A stretch of 64,000 nt of DNA, taken from assembly GCF_017873605.1 (NCBI RefSeq), contig NZ_JAGGKI010000003.1, positions 372,001 to 436,000 of the forward strand, read 5' to 3'. Positions 7,964 through 16,455 of this stretch are shown one piece after another. The notes under the pieces are model-generated. The model saw nothing but the letters and a program-made list of their open reading frames with translations, ran no database searches and was not told the DNA's origin. Both the position numbers and the translations under genes were made by a program. The DNA comes from Paenibacillus lactis. Its GTDB lineage: Bacteria > Bacillota > Bacilli > Paenibacillales > Paenibacillaceae. Position 1 is the stretch's first letter. Every line of letters begins with the position of its first letter.

Positions 7964-9298
7964 TCATGCTTCCGTTGATACAATACCGGCCGGGGATTTC
8001 TTTGCTGCCGGCGCGAAGCTGCTCTCATCCATATCATTCGGAGCCGGCAGACCCCGCGTTACCGGATCGAAGATCCAGTACAGACCGACAAGCAGCACGA
8101 CCAGACCGGAGCCGGCAATGATCGAGGAGTTGGCAAGAATCATGCCTAAGCTTCCGCCGATCAGGCTGCCGAGCGGCATTGCAATCCCGCTTAATCCGTT
8201 GGCAGCCGCAAAGACCGTCCCCATATTTTTCTCAGGAATCGACTTCTGGATGACCGTATTGATGATGACGTTCGTAATGCCGCCAGGAAACCAGGCCAGG
8301 CCGTAAATCAGAACCACCATCCAAGTCCAAGGCGTCAGTACGCTCAAGCACCAAAGGGCTCCCGCCACACAGAAAGCCATCGCGTAAATCATCCCGAGGC
8401 GGTATTTCTCCAGCTTCAAATACGGAGCCGCCAGCGCCCCCAGCAGGCTTCCGCATGCTTGCGCCATAAGAAGAATGCCGTAGACGCCGGGGCCGCCGAG
8501 ACTGTCGGCAAAGGCCGGCATGACCGTAAAGGTTGCGCCTCCGACGGCGTTGATGGCAATGACGCCGAACAGAATCCGCGCCAGCGGTGTCCCTATGAAG
8601 AATCGCATTCCTGCTTTCATATCCTCGATGTATAAACGGAAGGCGTTTTTCCGTTTGATTGGCGATGAACCGTCCTTAGGATTTTCTTTATCTCCATTCG
8701 TTTGTGCGTTGTTAGATGAAGTTAAACTTGATGCCTTGATGCGAAGCTGGGCAAACAGAAGCGCCCCGATGAAAAAACCGACCGAATTCCACACGTACAG
8801 CGATACGGCGCCTAGCAGAATGATGAGCCCGCCCGAAACGGCGTTGCACGCAACGTCAATGCCTTGGTAAGCCAGAGTAAACAATGAATTGCCCTGCGTC
8901 AGCTGCTTCTTGTCAATGATTCTTGGCAGTGCCGACATTTGAGCCGGATACACCCACATATTGAGCGTCGACATGATTGGCGTAATGGTCAGCACCAGCC
9001 CCACCGTCAGAAAATCGAAATAATAGGCAGCAGGCACGATGAGCAGCAATCCGGCCTGGATGAGCTGCGTGTAAACCAGGATTCCGCGCAGTGGAAAGCG
9101 GTCGATGAGCGGTCCTGAGAAAATCTGGATGACCCGGGGCAGAATGGATAGAAACCCGGCCAGACCCGTGTAGAGCGTCGAGCCTCCCAAATCGTAAACG
9201 AGCCACATGGCGGCAACAGCGTATAAGCTGTCGCCGATATTCGTCAAGATGCGGCCGATAAAGAGGAGCAGGAAGTTGCGGTTCTTAAAAATTTCCAT
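7964..9298 (-). CDS. MFS transporter, drug-efflux-like
   Basis: About 444 residues with roughly twelve hydrophobic segments. It opens MEIFKNRNFLLLFIGRILT, typical of MFS proteins of the macrolide/MdfA-like exporter group, and the charged central loop around residue 200 (SSNNAQTNGDKENPKDG) separates two six-helix halves. The start is ATG 9298 with GGAGTG eight bases upstream; a TTG at 9319 has no ribosome site. It lies 54 bases behind an ArsR-like regulator in the same direction, so it is probably an exporter induced when that repressor binds a small ligand. The substrate is unknown. Confidence 0.85.
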   Translation of the reverse strand: MEIFKNRNFLLLFIGRILTNIGDSLYAVAAMWLVYDLGGSTLYTGLAGFLSILPRVIQIFSGPLIDRFPLRGILVYTQLIQAGLLLIVPAAYYFDFLTVGLVLTITPIMSTLNMWVYPAQMSALPRIIDKKQLTQGNSLFTLAYQGIDVACNAVSGGLIILLGAVSLYVWNSVGFFIGALLFAQLRIKASSLTSSNNAQTNGDKENPKDGSSPIKRKNAFRLYIEDMKAGMRFFIGTPLARILFGVIAINAVGGATFTVMPAFADSLGGPGVYGILLMAQACGSLLGALAAPYLKLEKYRLGMIYAMAFCVAGALWCLSVLTPWTWMVVLIYGLAWFPGGITNVIINTVIQKSIPEKNMGTVFAAANGLSGIAMPLGSLIGGSLGMILANSSIIAGSGLVVLLVGLYWIFDPVTRGLPAPNDMDESSFAPAAKKSPAGIVSTEA

Positions 9299-9352
9299 CG
9301 TTTTAACACTCCATTTCAATTCGTTTTTTGGGGAGGCTCGGAAGCAAGCTCC

Positions 9353-9859
9353 TTATTTCTTAGACGCCTCTTCGGTAGAGACTAAATTGACGCCGATCGC
9401 ATACTCCTTGGAATCGTCTTTGGCGGCGATGGTTTTCTTGACCCATTTTTCTAGCAGCGATCTAAAATCCTTCGCCAGCTCTTCCCGCTCCTCTTCCGTC
9501 AGCTGCAGCCGCAACTGGATCTTCGTGCTGGAAACCGCATTGTAATCATCGGCCAGCGCCGGATCCAGCGATTGCGTGCCTGTCGTGTTAAACCATTTGG
9601 CCTTGGATTTGTAGTATTTCTCAACAATCCCCCCAACCGTACGGGTCTCTACCAGATCGATCAGGCCTCCATCGTACAGCTTCTGGATATGGTAGTGGAT
9701 GCTTCCCGGGGATTCGCCCAGCTCATCGGCTACTTGCTTGGCGGTTTTCGGCGTATCGGTCAAGCTCCCGATGATCTTGACTCGCTGTGAGCTCCCGAGC
9801 AGCTTCGCCTGTTCCACCGTAATGTCGAACATGCCCTGTTGATTTTGATTCGAATCCAT
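9353..9859 (-). CDS. ArsR-like winged-helix transcriptional regulator
   Basis: 168 residues. The winged helix is at residues 10-75: TVEQAKLLGSSQRVKIIGSL, then TAKQVADELGESPGSIHYHI as the recognition helix. The rest is helical, like regulators of the HTH_20 group. No metal-binding cysteine pair is visible, so a classical arsenic or zinc sensor is unlikely. ATG 9859 has GGAGTG six bases upstream; an upstream in-frame ATG at 9892 lacks one. It is the first gene of the pair with the MFS exporter, and two direct repeats in front of it look like its own operator. Confidence 0.83.
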   Translation of the reverse strand: MDSNQNQQGMFDITVEQAKLLGSSQRVKIIGSLTDTPKTAKQVADELGESPGSIHYHIQKLYDGGLIDLVETRTVGGIVEKYYKSKAKWFNTTGTQSLDPALADDYNAVSSTKIQLRLQLTEEEREELAKDFRSLLEKWVKKTIAAKDDSKEYAIGVNLVSTEEASKK

Positions 9860-9885
9860 ATGAATCACTCCGTTCCAATAATTAT

Positions 9886-9953
9886 TATTCATTCCAATTA
9901 CATAATTCGATCTGTTTTAGTCGTTTGTTCTAATCTTTCTATTCATTCTAATT
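9886..9953 (-). promoter_or_regulatory. Candidate operator: two direct repeats before the ArsR-like gene
   Basis: TATTCATTCCAATT at 9886-9899 and TATTCATTCTAATT at 9940-9953 (plus-strand reading) differ at one base and lie 54 bases apart in the A/T-rich leader. Position and copy number suggest an autoregulatory site. I could not fix a convincing promoter. Confidence 0.4.
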
Positions 9954-9978
9954 TTTTAGATCGTCTTGGATTAATAAT

Positions 9979-10016
9979 AAACCACCTATTACCAATTGTA
10001 AATAGGCGGTTTAAAA
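9979..10016 (-). terminator. Terminator of the GNAT gene
   Basis: Minus-strand stem TAAACCGCCTATTTAC / ATAGGTGGTTTA with a loop and an A/T-rich trailer, about 20 nt after the GNAT stop. The stem has G-T pairs and the T tract is interrupted. Confidence 0.5.
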
Positions 10017-10037
10017 ATAATTTTCTTGGATTACTTT

Positions 10038-10598
10038 TTACAAGAGCTTGACCATATGACGGTACACATGTCCGTTAATCATGATTTCTTTATCGGTGGC
10101 GTAGCCCCTTCTTTCATATAGAGCATAGGCCCGGTCATTCCCGTGTACGACAGCGAGCGCGATTTTACGATATTGCAGCTCCCTTGCCCGCTCCTCCATA
10201 TAGCTGATTAATGCAGAACCTATGCCTTGCCCGCCGAATGCCGGGGATACGGACAATGTATCGATATAATACTCGTCGACATCGGCTTCCTTATCCAGCG
10301 TCAATGTATCGTCATGCTTGAGACGGCGCAAACGCTCGATGATCGGGCGGTCCAGTTCCGGCGCTTGGTCACCTCCGTAGGCCACGATAATTCCGGCTGC
10401 TTTGCCTTCGATCTCTTTTACAGCCGCCTGCTTATGGCTAAGCCTGCCCTCATGCTCCCGGAAAAACTGCTCCAGAACACGGACAGCCCCTTCCTTGCTT
10501 TCTTCCCCTGTCAACTGGTGCGCAATGTCGTGCAGGGCGTCGTATAGCAGTTTTGATGCAGCTGCTGCATCCTCCGGTCTTGCCGATCTAATCGTCAT
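10038..10598 (-). CDS. GNAT-family N-acetyltransferase
   Basis: 186 residues. MTIRSARPEDAAAAS is the usual GNAT opening. The acetyl-CoA loop is in LSVSPAFGGQGIGSALISYM (Q/G-x-G-x-G/A pattern), followed by KIALAVVHGNDRAYALYERR, the beta-5/alpha-4 region. The start ATG has GGAGGTTATAAC in front. The substrate cannot be read from sequence. It is separated from the esterase by 33 bases and may be co-transcribed with it. Confidence 0.85.
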   Translation of the reverse strand: MTIRSARPEDAAAASKLLYDALHDIAHQLTGEESKEGAVRVLEQFFREHEGRLSHKQAAVKEIEGKAAGIIVAYGGDQAPELDRPIIERLRRLKHDDTLTLDKEADVDEYYIDTLSVSPAFGGQGIGSALISYMEERARELQYRKIALAVVHGNDRAYALYERRGYATDKEIMINGHVYRHMVKLL

Positions 10599-10631
10599 GA
10601 TGTTATAACCTCCGATTTTGTTCCAATAATT

Positions 10632-11975
10632 CTATATCTCCCAACCTTCTACCTCATAATACAGCTCCTGATCGGAAGACGCCACAAACGACCGCCGCGT
10701 GATTCCCGAATCCGGCTTCAGCCGCTCATGTCGGCCGAACCCATGCGATACCTTGAACGTAAAAGTAAGACCGTGAGGGATCATCGCGCTCCCCTTGTAG
10801 AGCCCGTCTCCCGCCGGCTTGACCTCAATCCCCGCATACAGCGAAGGATAGGTCGGCGTTGATGCCGGGACCTTTACCGTGACCGTTACGTTAACCCGTT
10901 CCGGCAAAGCGTCGACAATGGTGATTTCCTTGTCCGCCGTACAGTTCCCATATTGGACGATCACCCGCGTCGTTCCGGGCGATTTGGCGATCAGCGTGCC
11001 GTCGGGCTTGACTTCAAGGAGCTGTGGGTCAAGAACCGTATATGTCGCTCGCATGACGGTCTGCATGAAACCGCTCGTATACGTCACCACCGGATTGATC
11101 CGCTTGTCGGGACCCTTCACCCCCACGATCTCGCCCCCGCAAATCTCGAGAGCTTCAGGCTTCCCGATTCGTCCGAAGAAGTACAGCAGCGGGGCGTGGG
11201 CTCTTGCCGCCCAATCGCTCTGGCTATGACCAGCACCCGGATGCAGGTACAGCATAAGGTCTTCTCCGGGCACAAACCCGTCGGCGACCAGCCGTTCGGC
11301 TTCTTCTCTGGCGTACTTCTCCATGAACGTCCCTTCGGCTCCGCCCATATCCAGCCACACCCGAAGCTTCGGATGCGTTCCGTATCTGTGGTAAAACGGA
11401 ATTTCGCGAAGCTCGCCCTTTTCATCGAAATCGGCCTTAACGAAGTAAGGCGACATTACCGCAATGTGACCGAACACATCCGGACGTCTAAAGCCGATAT
11501 TGTAGGTGACGATTCCGCCTGCAGAGGAGCCCATCATCGCCGTATGCTCGGGACCGGTCAGCGTTCTGAAGGTTCTGTTGATGTACGGCATCACTTCATC
11601 AATGACAAACGCCTCATACCGATCGCCATCAAAAGGCGGTTTGAATGCAAGGTGCATGTTCGGATGCTCGTGAAAATACTCGTTCAGCCTCTGATCCGGC
11701 ACGGTCGCGATGCCAACGATCAAGATCCCGTCCATCGGTCCTTCGGCGACAAGCCGGTCTGCGGTAACATGCATGTCCCAGGATTCCCCCGACGCATCCG
11801 CGGAGAAGACGTGCTGTCCGTCATGCATATAGAGTACGGCGTAACGACGCTCCGTATTCTCGTGATAGTCGGGTGGAAGATAGACGAACAAGCTGCGGGT
11901 GTTGCCCAAGATTTCGGATGCAAAATGCGGAATTTCCACCAATCTTTGATCATGCCAGGATTTCGAATGTACCAT
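10632..11975 (-). CDS. Esterase-D/enterochelin-esterase-like hydrolase with C-terminal Ig-like domain
   Basis: About 447 residues. Residues 1-270 form an alpha/beta hydrolase of the enterochelin esterase type: YLPPDYHEN, nucleophile motif GSSAGG (Ser 151 in G-x-S-x-G) and a histidine in HPGAGHSQSDW. Residues about 300-365 look like a bacterial Ig-like (Big_2) domain (LEVKPDGTLIAKSPGTTRVIV). The last 80 residues form a beta-rich tail like a starch-binding-fold domain (VTVTVKVPASTPTY). ATG 11975 has GAGGGAGGGG six bases upstream. No signal peptide is visible, odd for a protein with Ig-like domains. The substrate is unknown, perhaps an acylated sugar or siderophore ester. Confidence 0.75.
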   Translation of the reverse strand: MVHSKSWHDQRLVEIPHFASEILGNTRSLFVYLPPDYHENTERRYAVLYMHDGQHVFSADASGESWDMHVTADRLVAEGPMDGILIVGIATVPDQRLNEYFHEHPNMHLAFKPPFDGDRYEAFVIDEVMPYINRTFRTLTGPEHTAMMGSSAGGIVTYNIGFRRPDVFGHIAVMSPYFVKADFDEKGELREIPFYHRYGTHPKLRVWLDMGGAEGTFMEKYAREEAERLVADGFVPGEDLMLYLHPGAGHSQSDWAARAHAPLLYFFGRIGKPEALEICGGEIVGVKGPDKRINPVVTYTSGFMQTVMRATYTVLDPQLLEVKPDGTLIAKSPGTTRVIVQYGNCTADKEITIVDALPERVNVTVTVKVPASTPTYPSLYAGIEVKPAGDGLYKGSAMIPHGLTFTFKVSHGFGRHERLKPDSGITRRSFVASSDQELYYEVEGWEI

Positions 11976-12073
11976 ATGTAACCCCTCCCTCAATGTTCTT
12001 GGGGAACAAGGGTGAAGCTTTGACGCGCGATGCCGGATCTATGATGCCGGCTCCCTCCCCGTCCCTGACCCAA

Positions 12074-12112
12074 CAAAAAAAGGCACAACCCGGTGAACAG
12101 GTTGTACCTTGT
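12074..12112 (-). terminator. Rho-independent terminator, minus strand
   Basis: Minus strand AAGGTACAACC, loop, GGTTGTGCCTT followed by a T run. It lies upstream of the esterase and would stop transcripts coming from the gbsR-like gene through the element at 12143-12435. Confidence 0.75.
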
Positions 12113-12142
12113 TAGGTAAGCATTGCCTTACTCGTATTATAA

Positions 12143-12435
12143 AAGAGGTTGTTCAAAAAGTCATCTTTTGATCACGAAGGGAGTCAAGAAGTAACTCGGC
12201 ATCGAATCTTGAATTCAGCCGGGCCTAAGCTTATGCTTTCGAAGTATGTTTCCTACGGAAACATTTCAGGTGCTCACGTACCCAAAACAGCAGATGCTTT
12301 CGCCAAGATGTTTTCTGTAAAACGTGTAGCTCCGCTCCTCAGTCCCTACCTTCATCCAACCTAAAGCGTTTTGAAAAAAACGCACTTCGGAAGCATGCGC
12401 CTCGGTGCTGAAAATCCGACTTTTTGAACTCGCAC
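12143..12435. mobile_element. MITE-like non-coding element
   Basis: A gene-free block of about 290 bp bounded by inverted copies of GTTCAAAAAGTC (12151-12162 and reverse complement at 12418-12429). The pentamer TATAA flanks both outer sides (12138-12142 and 12436-12440), as a target duplication would. No open frame with a ribosome site lies inside. I read it as a miniature inverted-repeat element or a decayed insertion sequence end pair; other copies in the genome would be needed to prove it. Confidence 0.45.
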
Positions 12436-12462
12436 TATAAGGAATTTCAGCTGCTTACAAGA

Positions 12463-13032
12463 TCAGGAACCGCCCTCCGGCGGCTCTTTCGGAACATATT
12501 TAAAAATATCTCCGTCAACAAAGGCGTCGATCAACCGCTCCAGCCACCGGTAATAAGCCACGGCTTCACGCATCTTGGTCCGATCGGCCTCAAGCACAGC
12601 CACCATAACCGGATCATCCTCATATTCTTTGAGGAGCTTCTCGGTTTCTTGCAATGCCTTGCGGAGGACCAGGATGTTACTCTCCACCGATTTCCTCCAC
12701 TTAATGTCGAAAAAGTCCACAAAAGTCTGATACCAATCATATTCCACTTCATAGAGGTCTTTGCGGGAGCCCTTCTCCCACACCTTGTTGACCATCTTAT
12801 TATCGAGCAAGGTTCGCACGCCGGTGCTCATGCTGGTCTTGCTCATCTTCATTTCCTGTCCCATCTCATCCAGGTTCATCGGTTTATCGGCAAAATACAA
12901 CAGACCATACAAATGACCTGTTGAGAGCGGTATGCCGTACAAGTCCATATTTCGTCCAATATTTTCAATGACACGCTTACGAATCTTTTGCACAGCAGCC
13001 TGCCGTTCCTCATCCAACTGGTACAAGCTCAT
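12463..13032 (-). CDS. GbsR/MarR-type transcriptional regulator of osmoprotectant uptake
   Basis: 189 residues with the GbsR-family winged helix: MPLSTGHLYGLLYF-like helix (GIPLSTGHLYGLLYFADKP), LDEMGQEMKMSKTSMSTGVR as the DNA-recognition region, then a long helical C-terminus. GbsR, OpcR and OpuAR of Bacilli are relatives that repress choline or glycine betaine genes. Here it is divergent from opuAA-AB-AC, whose promoter is packed with palindromes, so repression of that operon is the obvious inference. Start ATG 13032 follows AAGAGGAGGCTGCAAGC. Confidence 0.85.
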   Translation of the reverse strand: MSLYQLDEERQAAVQKIRKRVIENIGRNMDLYGIPLSTGHLYGLLYFADKPMNLDEMGQEMKMSKTSMSTGVRTLLDNKMVNKVWEKGSRKDLYEVEYDWYQTFVDFFDIKWRKSVESNILVLRKALQETEKLLKEYEDDPVMVAVLEADRTKMREAVAYYRWLERLIDAFVDGDIFKYVPKEPPEGGS

Positions 13033-13247
13033 GCTTGCAGCCTCCTCTTTCTGTAACCATCCAAGAAGTCATGCCATACAACAAAACTGATGGACTCGAG
13101 TTGTAGTGTGAACGATCTGGAGCGAATCTAAACAAACCCAATCCACACACATTCTCTCGTCTATTGTAGGGAAAGCTATTTTAAAAGTAAAGAACAGCGA
13201 TGACTAAGCATAAGGGAGCATACGAAAGGATTTGGGAGGATAACTTT

Positions 13248-13318
13248 GTACAGTTTTTACTGTACGTACTTTACGTACGGATATAACGTTTGATACTTTA
13301 CGTATCGATTGTTACAAT
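13248..13318 (+). promoter_or_regulatory. opuA promoter with overlapping palindromic operators
   Basis: A sigma-A promoter is clear: -35 TTGATA at 13290-13295, 17-bp spacer, -10 TACAAT at 13313-13318. Three short palindromes with A/T loops sit at and before it: GTACAGTTTTTACTGTAC (13248-13265), CGTACTTTACGTACG (about 13264-13279) and GATACTTTACGTATC (13292-13306). The last lies in the promoter spacer. This layout fits steric repression by the divergent GbsR-type protein. Confidence 0.75.
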
Positions 13319-13412
13319 GATGCACATGGGTTTACGAGACGGCAGTGACGGATCGGGGTTGCATTAAGGTTAATACGAACGCGTCTCTACACATTAAAAG
13401 GAGGAGTCACTC

Positions 13413-14615
13413 TTGGCTATTCTGCAAGTGAAGAATGTCAGCAAGCTGTTCGGCCCGGGTGCCGAGCAAGGGCTTCAGCTGCTGGAGCAAGGCTGGTCCA
13501 AAGCGCGAATTGCAAAAGAGAAAAATATAACGGTTGGCGTGAACCGTGTCAGCTTTGATATTCAGGAAGGCGAAATCTTCGTCATCATGGGTCTGTCCGG
13601 CAGCGGCAAGTCCACACTAGTACGTTTGCTAAATCGGTTGATTGAACCGACTTCAGGAGAAATTCTGATCCATGGCAAGGACCTGAGAAAAATGAATAAG
13701 GAACAGCTGCGCGAGGTACGCCGCAAGACGATCAGCATGGTGTTCCAGAAGTTCGCATTGTTCCCGCACCGTACGGTGCTCGACAATGTTGAGTACGGCC
13801 TGGAAATTCAGAAGGTCAATAAATCCAAACGGCGCGAAGCCGCCATGAAGGCGCTGGAGCTTGTAGGGCTCAAGGGCTGGGAGGACAAAATGCCGGATGA
13901 GCTCAGCGGCGGCATGCAGCAGCGTGTCGGGCTGGCCCGGGCGCTTGCCAACGATCCCGAAATTCTGCTCATGGATGAGGCGTTCAGCGCGCTCGACCCG
14001 CTGATCCGCCGGGATATGCAGGATGAGCTCATCGAGCTTCAGGACAAAATGAAAAAAACGATCGTGTTCATTACCCACGACCTGGATGAGGCGCTCCGCA
14101 TCGGAGACCGCATCGCCCTGATGAAAGACGGCGCGGTCGTGCAGATCGGAACGCCTGAGGAAATTCTGACACAGCCGGCCAACGATTACGTTGAGCGGTT
14201 CGTGGAGGACGTCGATCTGTCGAAGGTACTGACGGCGTCGCATGTTATGCGCCGGCCCGAAGCGATTACGCTGGACCGCGGTCCGCGTGTTGCGCTGGAG
14301 CTGATGCGCGAGCGCGGCATCTCGAACCTGTTCGTGATTGACCGCGCCAAGAAGCTGCTCGGGGTCATCACCGCCGAGGAAGCTTCCGATGCGATGAAGA
14401 ACCATCGCAAGCTGGAGGATATTTTGATAACGGACGGTCCTAGAGTCGGCCCGGACACCCTGCTCAACGAGCTGTTCGAAATTACCAGCATGTCCAAAGT
14501 ACCGCTTGCCGTTGTGGATGACAATGGCCGCCTGATGGGCGTTATCGTCCGCGGGGCCGTGCTTGGCGCGTTGGCCGGGGAATCCAAGAATGAGGGGGTG
14601 ACGCAAGATGCCTAA
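13413..14615 (+). CDS. opuAA: Glycine betaine ABC transporter ATP-binding protein OpuAA
   Basis: 400 residues. Walker [10 protein letters not shown], signature [15 protein letters not shown], Walker [14 protein letters not shown]-loop [10 protein letters not shown]. Residues from about 280 hold two CBS domains ([16 protein letters not shown] and [16 protein letters not shown]), the module that senses ionic strength in OpuA/ProV-type importers. The N-terminal segment before Walker A includes the [15 protein letters not shown] pattern of this subfamily. TTG start at 13413 with AAAGGAGG ahead. It energises import of glycine betaine as osmoprotectant and overlaps opuAB by eight bases. Confidence 0.95.
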   Translation: MAILQVKNVSKLFGPGAEQGLQLLEQGWSKARIAKEKNITVGVNRVSFDIQEGEIFVIMGLSGSGKSTLVRLLNRLIEPTSGEILIHGKDLRKMNKEQLREVRRKTISMVFQKFALFPHRTVLDNVEYGLEIQKVNKSKRREAAMKALELVGLKGWEDKMPDELSGGMQQRVGLARALANDPEILLMDEAFSALDPLIRRDMQDELIELQDKMKKTIVFITHDLDEALRIGDRIALMKDGAVVQIGTPEEILTQPANDYVERFVEDVDLSKVLTASHVMRRPEAITLDRGPRVALELMRERGISNLFVIDRAKKLLGVITAEEASDAMKNHRKLEDILITDGPRVGPDTLLNELFEITSMSKVPLAVVDDNGRLMGVIVRGAVLGALAGESKNEGVTQDA

Positions 14616-15441
14616 GATTCCTCTCGCAAGCTGGATCGATTCCTTGGTGGAGTGGATGGGAGATACGTTCTCGGGCTTTTTCAATGCGATCTCCTTCATT
14701 ATTGAAGGAATTGTCGAGTTTTTTACAGATGTGTTCATGCTGCCCCATCCGTATCTGTTCATCGTCATCTTGGCCGTCCTCGCGTATTTGCTTGGCCGCT
14801 TGCCGCTGACGCTGTTCACGGTCATCGGGTTTCTCATTATCGAGAACCTCGGGTATTGGCCGCAAACGATGAGCACGCTCAGCCTGGTCATCACGGCAGG
14901 CTTGATCTCCATCGTGCTCGGGGTGCCGCTCGGCATTTGGGCAGCCTACAGCAAAACCGCATCCAGGATCATCATTCCGATTCTGGACTTCATGCAGACC
15001 ATGCCCGCTTTCGTTTATCTGCTGCCTGCGGTTACGTTCTTTAGCCTCGGGGTCGTTCCGGGCGTTATCGCTTCCGTCATCTTTGCGATTCCGCCAACGA
15101 TTCGTCTGACGCGGCTGGGGATTATGCAGGTATCCGGCGAGCTCACCGAAGCTGCGGATGCATTCGGTTCGACTTCCGGACAGAAGCTGTTCAAGGTCCA
15201 GCTTCCGCTGGCTATGCCGACCTTAATGGCCGGGATTAACCAGACGATCATGCTGTGCTTGTCGATGGTTGTTATCGCTTCGATGATCGGTGCCCAAGGC
15301 ATCGGCGCCGAGGTCTACCGTGCAGTAACCCAGCTGCAGATCGGTAAAGGGTTTGAGGCGGGTCTGGCTGTCGTCATCCTGGCGATTGTCCTGGACCGCT
15401 TTACACAAAATATATTTAAAACGAAAAAGAGGGGTGCTTAA
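14608..15441 (+). CDS. opuAB: Glycine betaine ABC transporter permease OpuAB
   Basis: 277 residues with about seven membrane helices. The EAA-like coupling loop to the ATPase is visible in [26 protein letters not shown]. It is close in length to B. subtilis OpuAB (about 280). The start lies inside the end of opuAA, preceded by GAGGGGGTGACGCAAG, so translation is coupled. It forms the membrane channel of the osmoprotectant importer. Confidence 0.95.
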   Translation: MPKIPLASWIDSLVEWMGDTFSGFFNAISFIIEGIVEFFTDVFMLPHPYLFIVILAVLAYLLGRLPLTLFTVIGFLIIENLGYWPQTMSTLSLVITAGLISIVLGVPLGIWAAYSKTASRIIIPILDFMQTMPAFVYLLPAVTFFSLGVVPGVIASVIFAIPPTIRLTRLGIMQVSGELTEAADAFGSTSGQKLFKVQLPLAMPTLMAGINQTIMLCLSMVVIASMIGAQGIGAEVYRAVTQLQIGKGFEAGLAVVILAIVLDRFTQNIFKTKKRGA

Positions 15442-15442
15442 C

Positions 15443-16369
15443 TTGAAGAACAAGAAATGGTGGTTGATGCTTAGCTTGGCAGCTGTCCTCCTTCTGTCCG
15501 CATGCGGACAGGGCGGCAATGGCGGCACGAACGGAGCCCAGGGCGGCGAAGGCGCAAACGGCGGAGCCGCCGGCTCGATCGGCGAGCAGGTAAACCATGA
15601 AATCATCGGTATTGATCCAGGCGCAGGTATTATGAAAGCCACGGCTGCCGCGATTGAGGAGTACGGCTTGACGGATTGGAAGCTGATCGAAGGCTCCGGT
15701 GCAGCAATGACAGCTACGCTTGATAAGGCGATCAAGAAGAAAGAACCGATCATCATTACCGGCTGGACGCCGCACTGGATGTTCTCCAAGTATGATCTGA
15801 AGTATCTTGAAGATCCGAAGAAGGTTTATGGTGAAGCCGAAGAAATTCACACGGTTGTTCGTAAAGGCCTGAAAGAGGATCAGCCGGAGGCTTATCAGTT
15901 CCTGAGCAACTTCAAATGGACCTCGGACGATATGGGTCAAATCATGACCGCCATCCAGGAAGGACAGAATCCGGAAGCTGCCGCTAAGGAATGGATGGAA
16001 GCCAACAGCGAAAAAGTGAACGAATGGACGCAAGGCGTTCAGCCCGTTGACGGCAAAAGCTTTAAATTCAGCTATGTTGCTTGGGACTCCGAAATCGCCA
16101 GCACCAATCTGCTGAAGGTCATTATGGAAGAGAAGCTCGGCTTTAAGGTCGAAGCGCTTCAAGTCGAAGCCGGCCCAATGTGGACCGGGGTCGCCAACGG
16201 CGACGTTGACGCTACGGTTGCCGCATGGCTCCCGCTGACGCATGCCGACTACTGGGATAAGTTCAAGGATCAGGTCGAAGACCTTGGCGCTAACATGGAA
16301 GGCGTTAAAACCGGCCTCGTCGTTCCATCGTATGTCGACGTGAACTCGATTGAAGATCTGAAGAAGTAA
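15443..16369 (+). CDS. opuAC: Glycine betaine-binding lipoprotein OpuAC
   Basis: About 308 residues. A lipoprotein signal (MKNKKWWLMLSL, lipobox LLSAC) is followed by a low-complexity G/N/A linker and the OpuAC ligand-binding domain: GIDPGAGIMKATAAAI, TGWTPHWMF, YVAWDSEIASTNLLK and a tryptophan near VAAWLPLTHADYW that would line the betaine cage. The TTG start at 15443 overlaps nothing and has GAGGGG ten bases upstream; the frame stays open before it but lacks a ribosome site. Last gene of the operon; a terminator follows. Confidence 0.95.
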   Translation: MKNKKWWLMLSLAAVLLLSACGQGGNGGTNGAQGGEGANGGAAGSIGEQVNHEIIGIDPGAGIMKATAAAIEEYGLTDWKLIEGSGAAMTATLDKAIKKKEPIIITGWTPHWMFSKYDLKYLEDPKKVYGEAEEIHTVVRKGLKEDQPEAYQFLSNFKWTSDDMGQIMTAIQEGQNPEAAAKEWMEANSEKVNEWTQGVQPVDGKSFKFSYVAWDSEIASTNLLKVIMEEKLGFKVEALQVEAGPMWTGVANGDVDATVAAWLPLTHADYWDKFKDQVEDLGANMEGVKTGLVVPSYVDVNSIEDLKK

Positions 16370-16385
16370 AGATAGAACCTACACG

Positions 16386-16413
16386 AAAGCCACCCTTTGC
16401 GGGTGGCTTTTTT
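16386..16413 (+). terminator. Terminator of the opuA operon
   Basis: AAAGCCACCC-TTTGC-GGGTGGCTTTTTT, a perfect stem with T run, about 17 nt after the opuAC stop. Confidence 0.95.
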
Positions 16414-16455
16414 GGGCTATAGGGGGATGTATGGGCAGGACGGGGAGTCCGGGGG

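Noticed and set aside
7746-8037. Two short minus-strand frames behind the MFS gene
   Set aside because: They overlap the MFS stop and terminator in other frames, with no ribosome site.
10953-11981. 342-codon frame opposite the esterase
   Set aside because: Antisense shadow of a gene with clear catalytic motifs.
13653-14936. 427-codon minus-strand frame opposite opuAA and opuAB
   Set aside because: Antisense shadow of two well-identified transporter genes.
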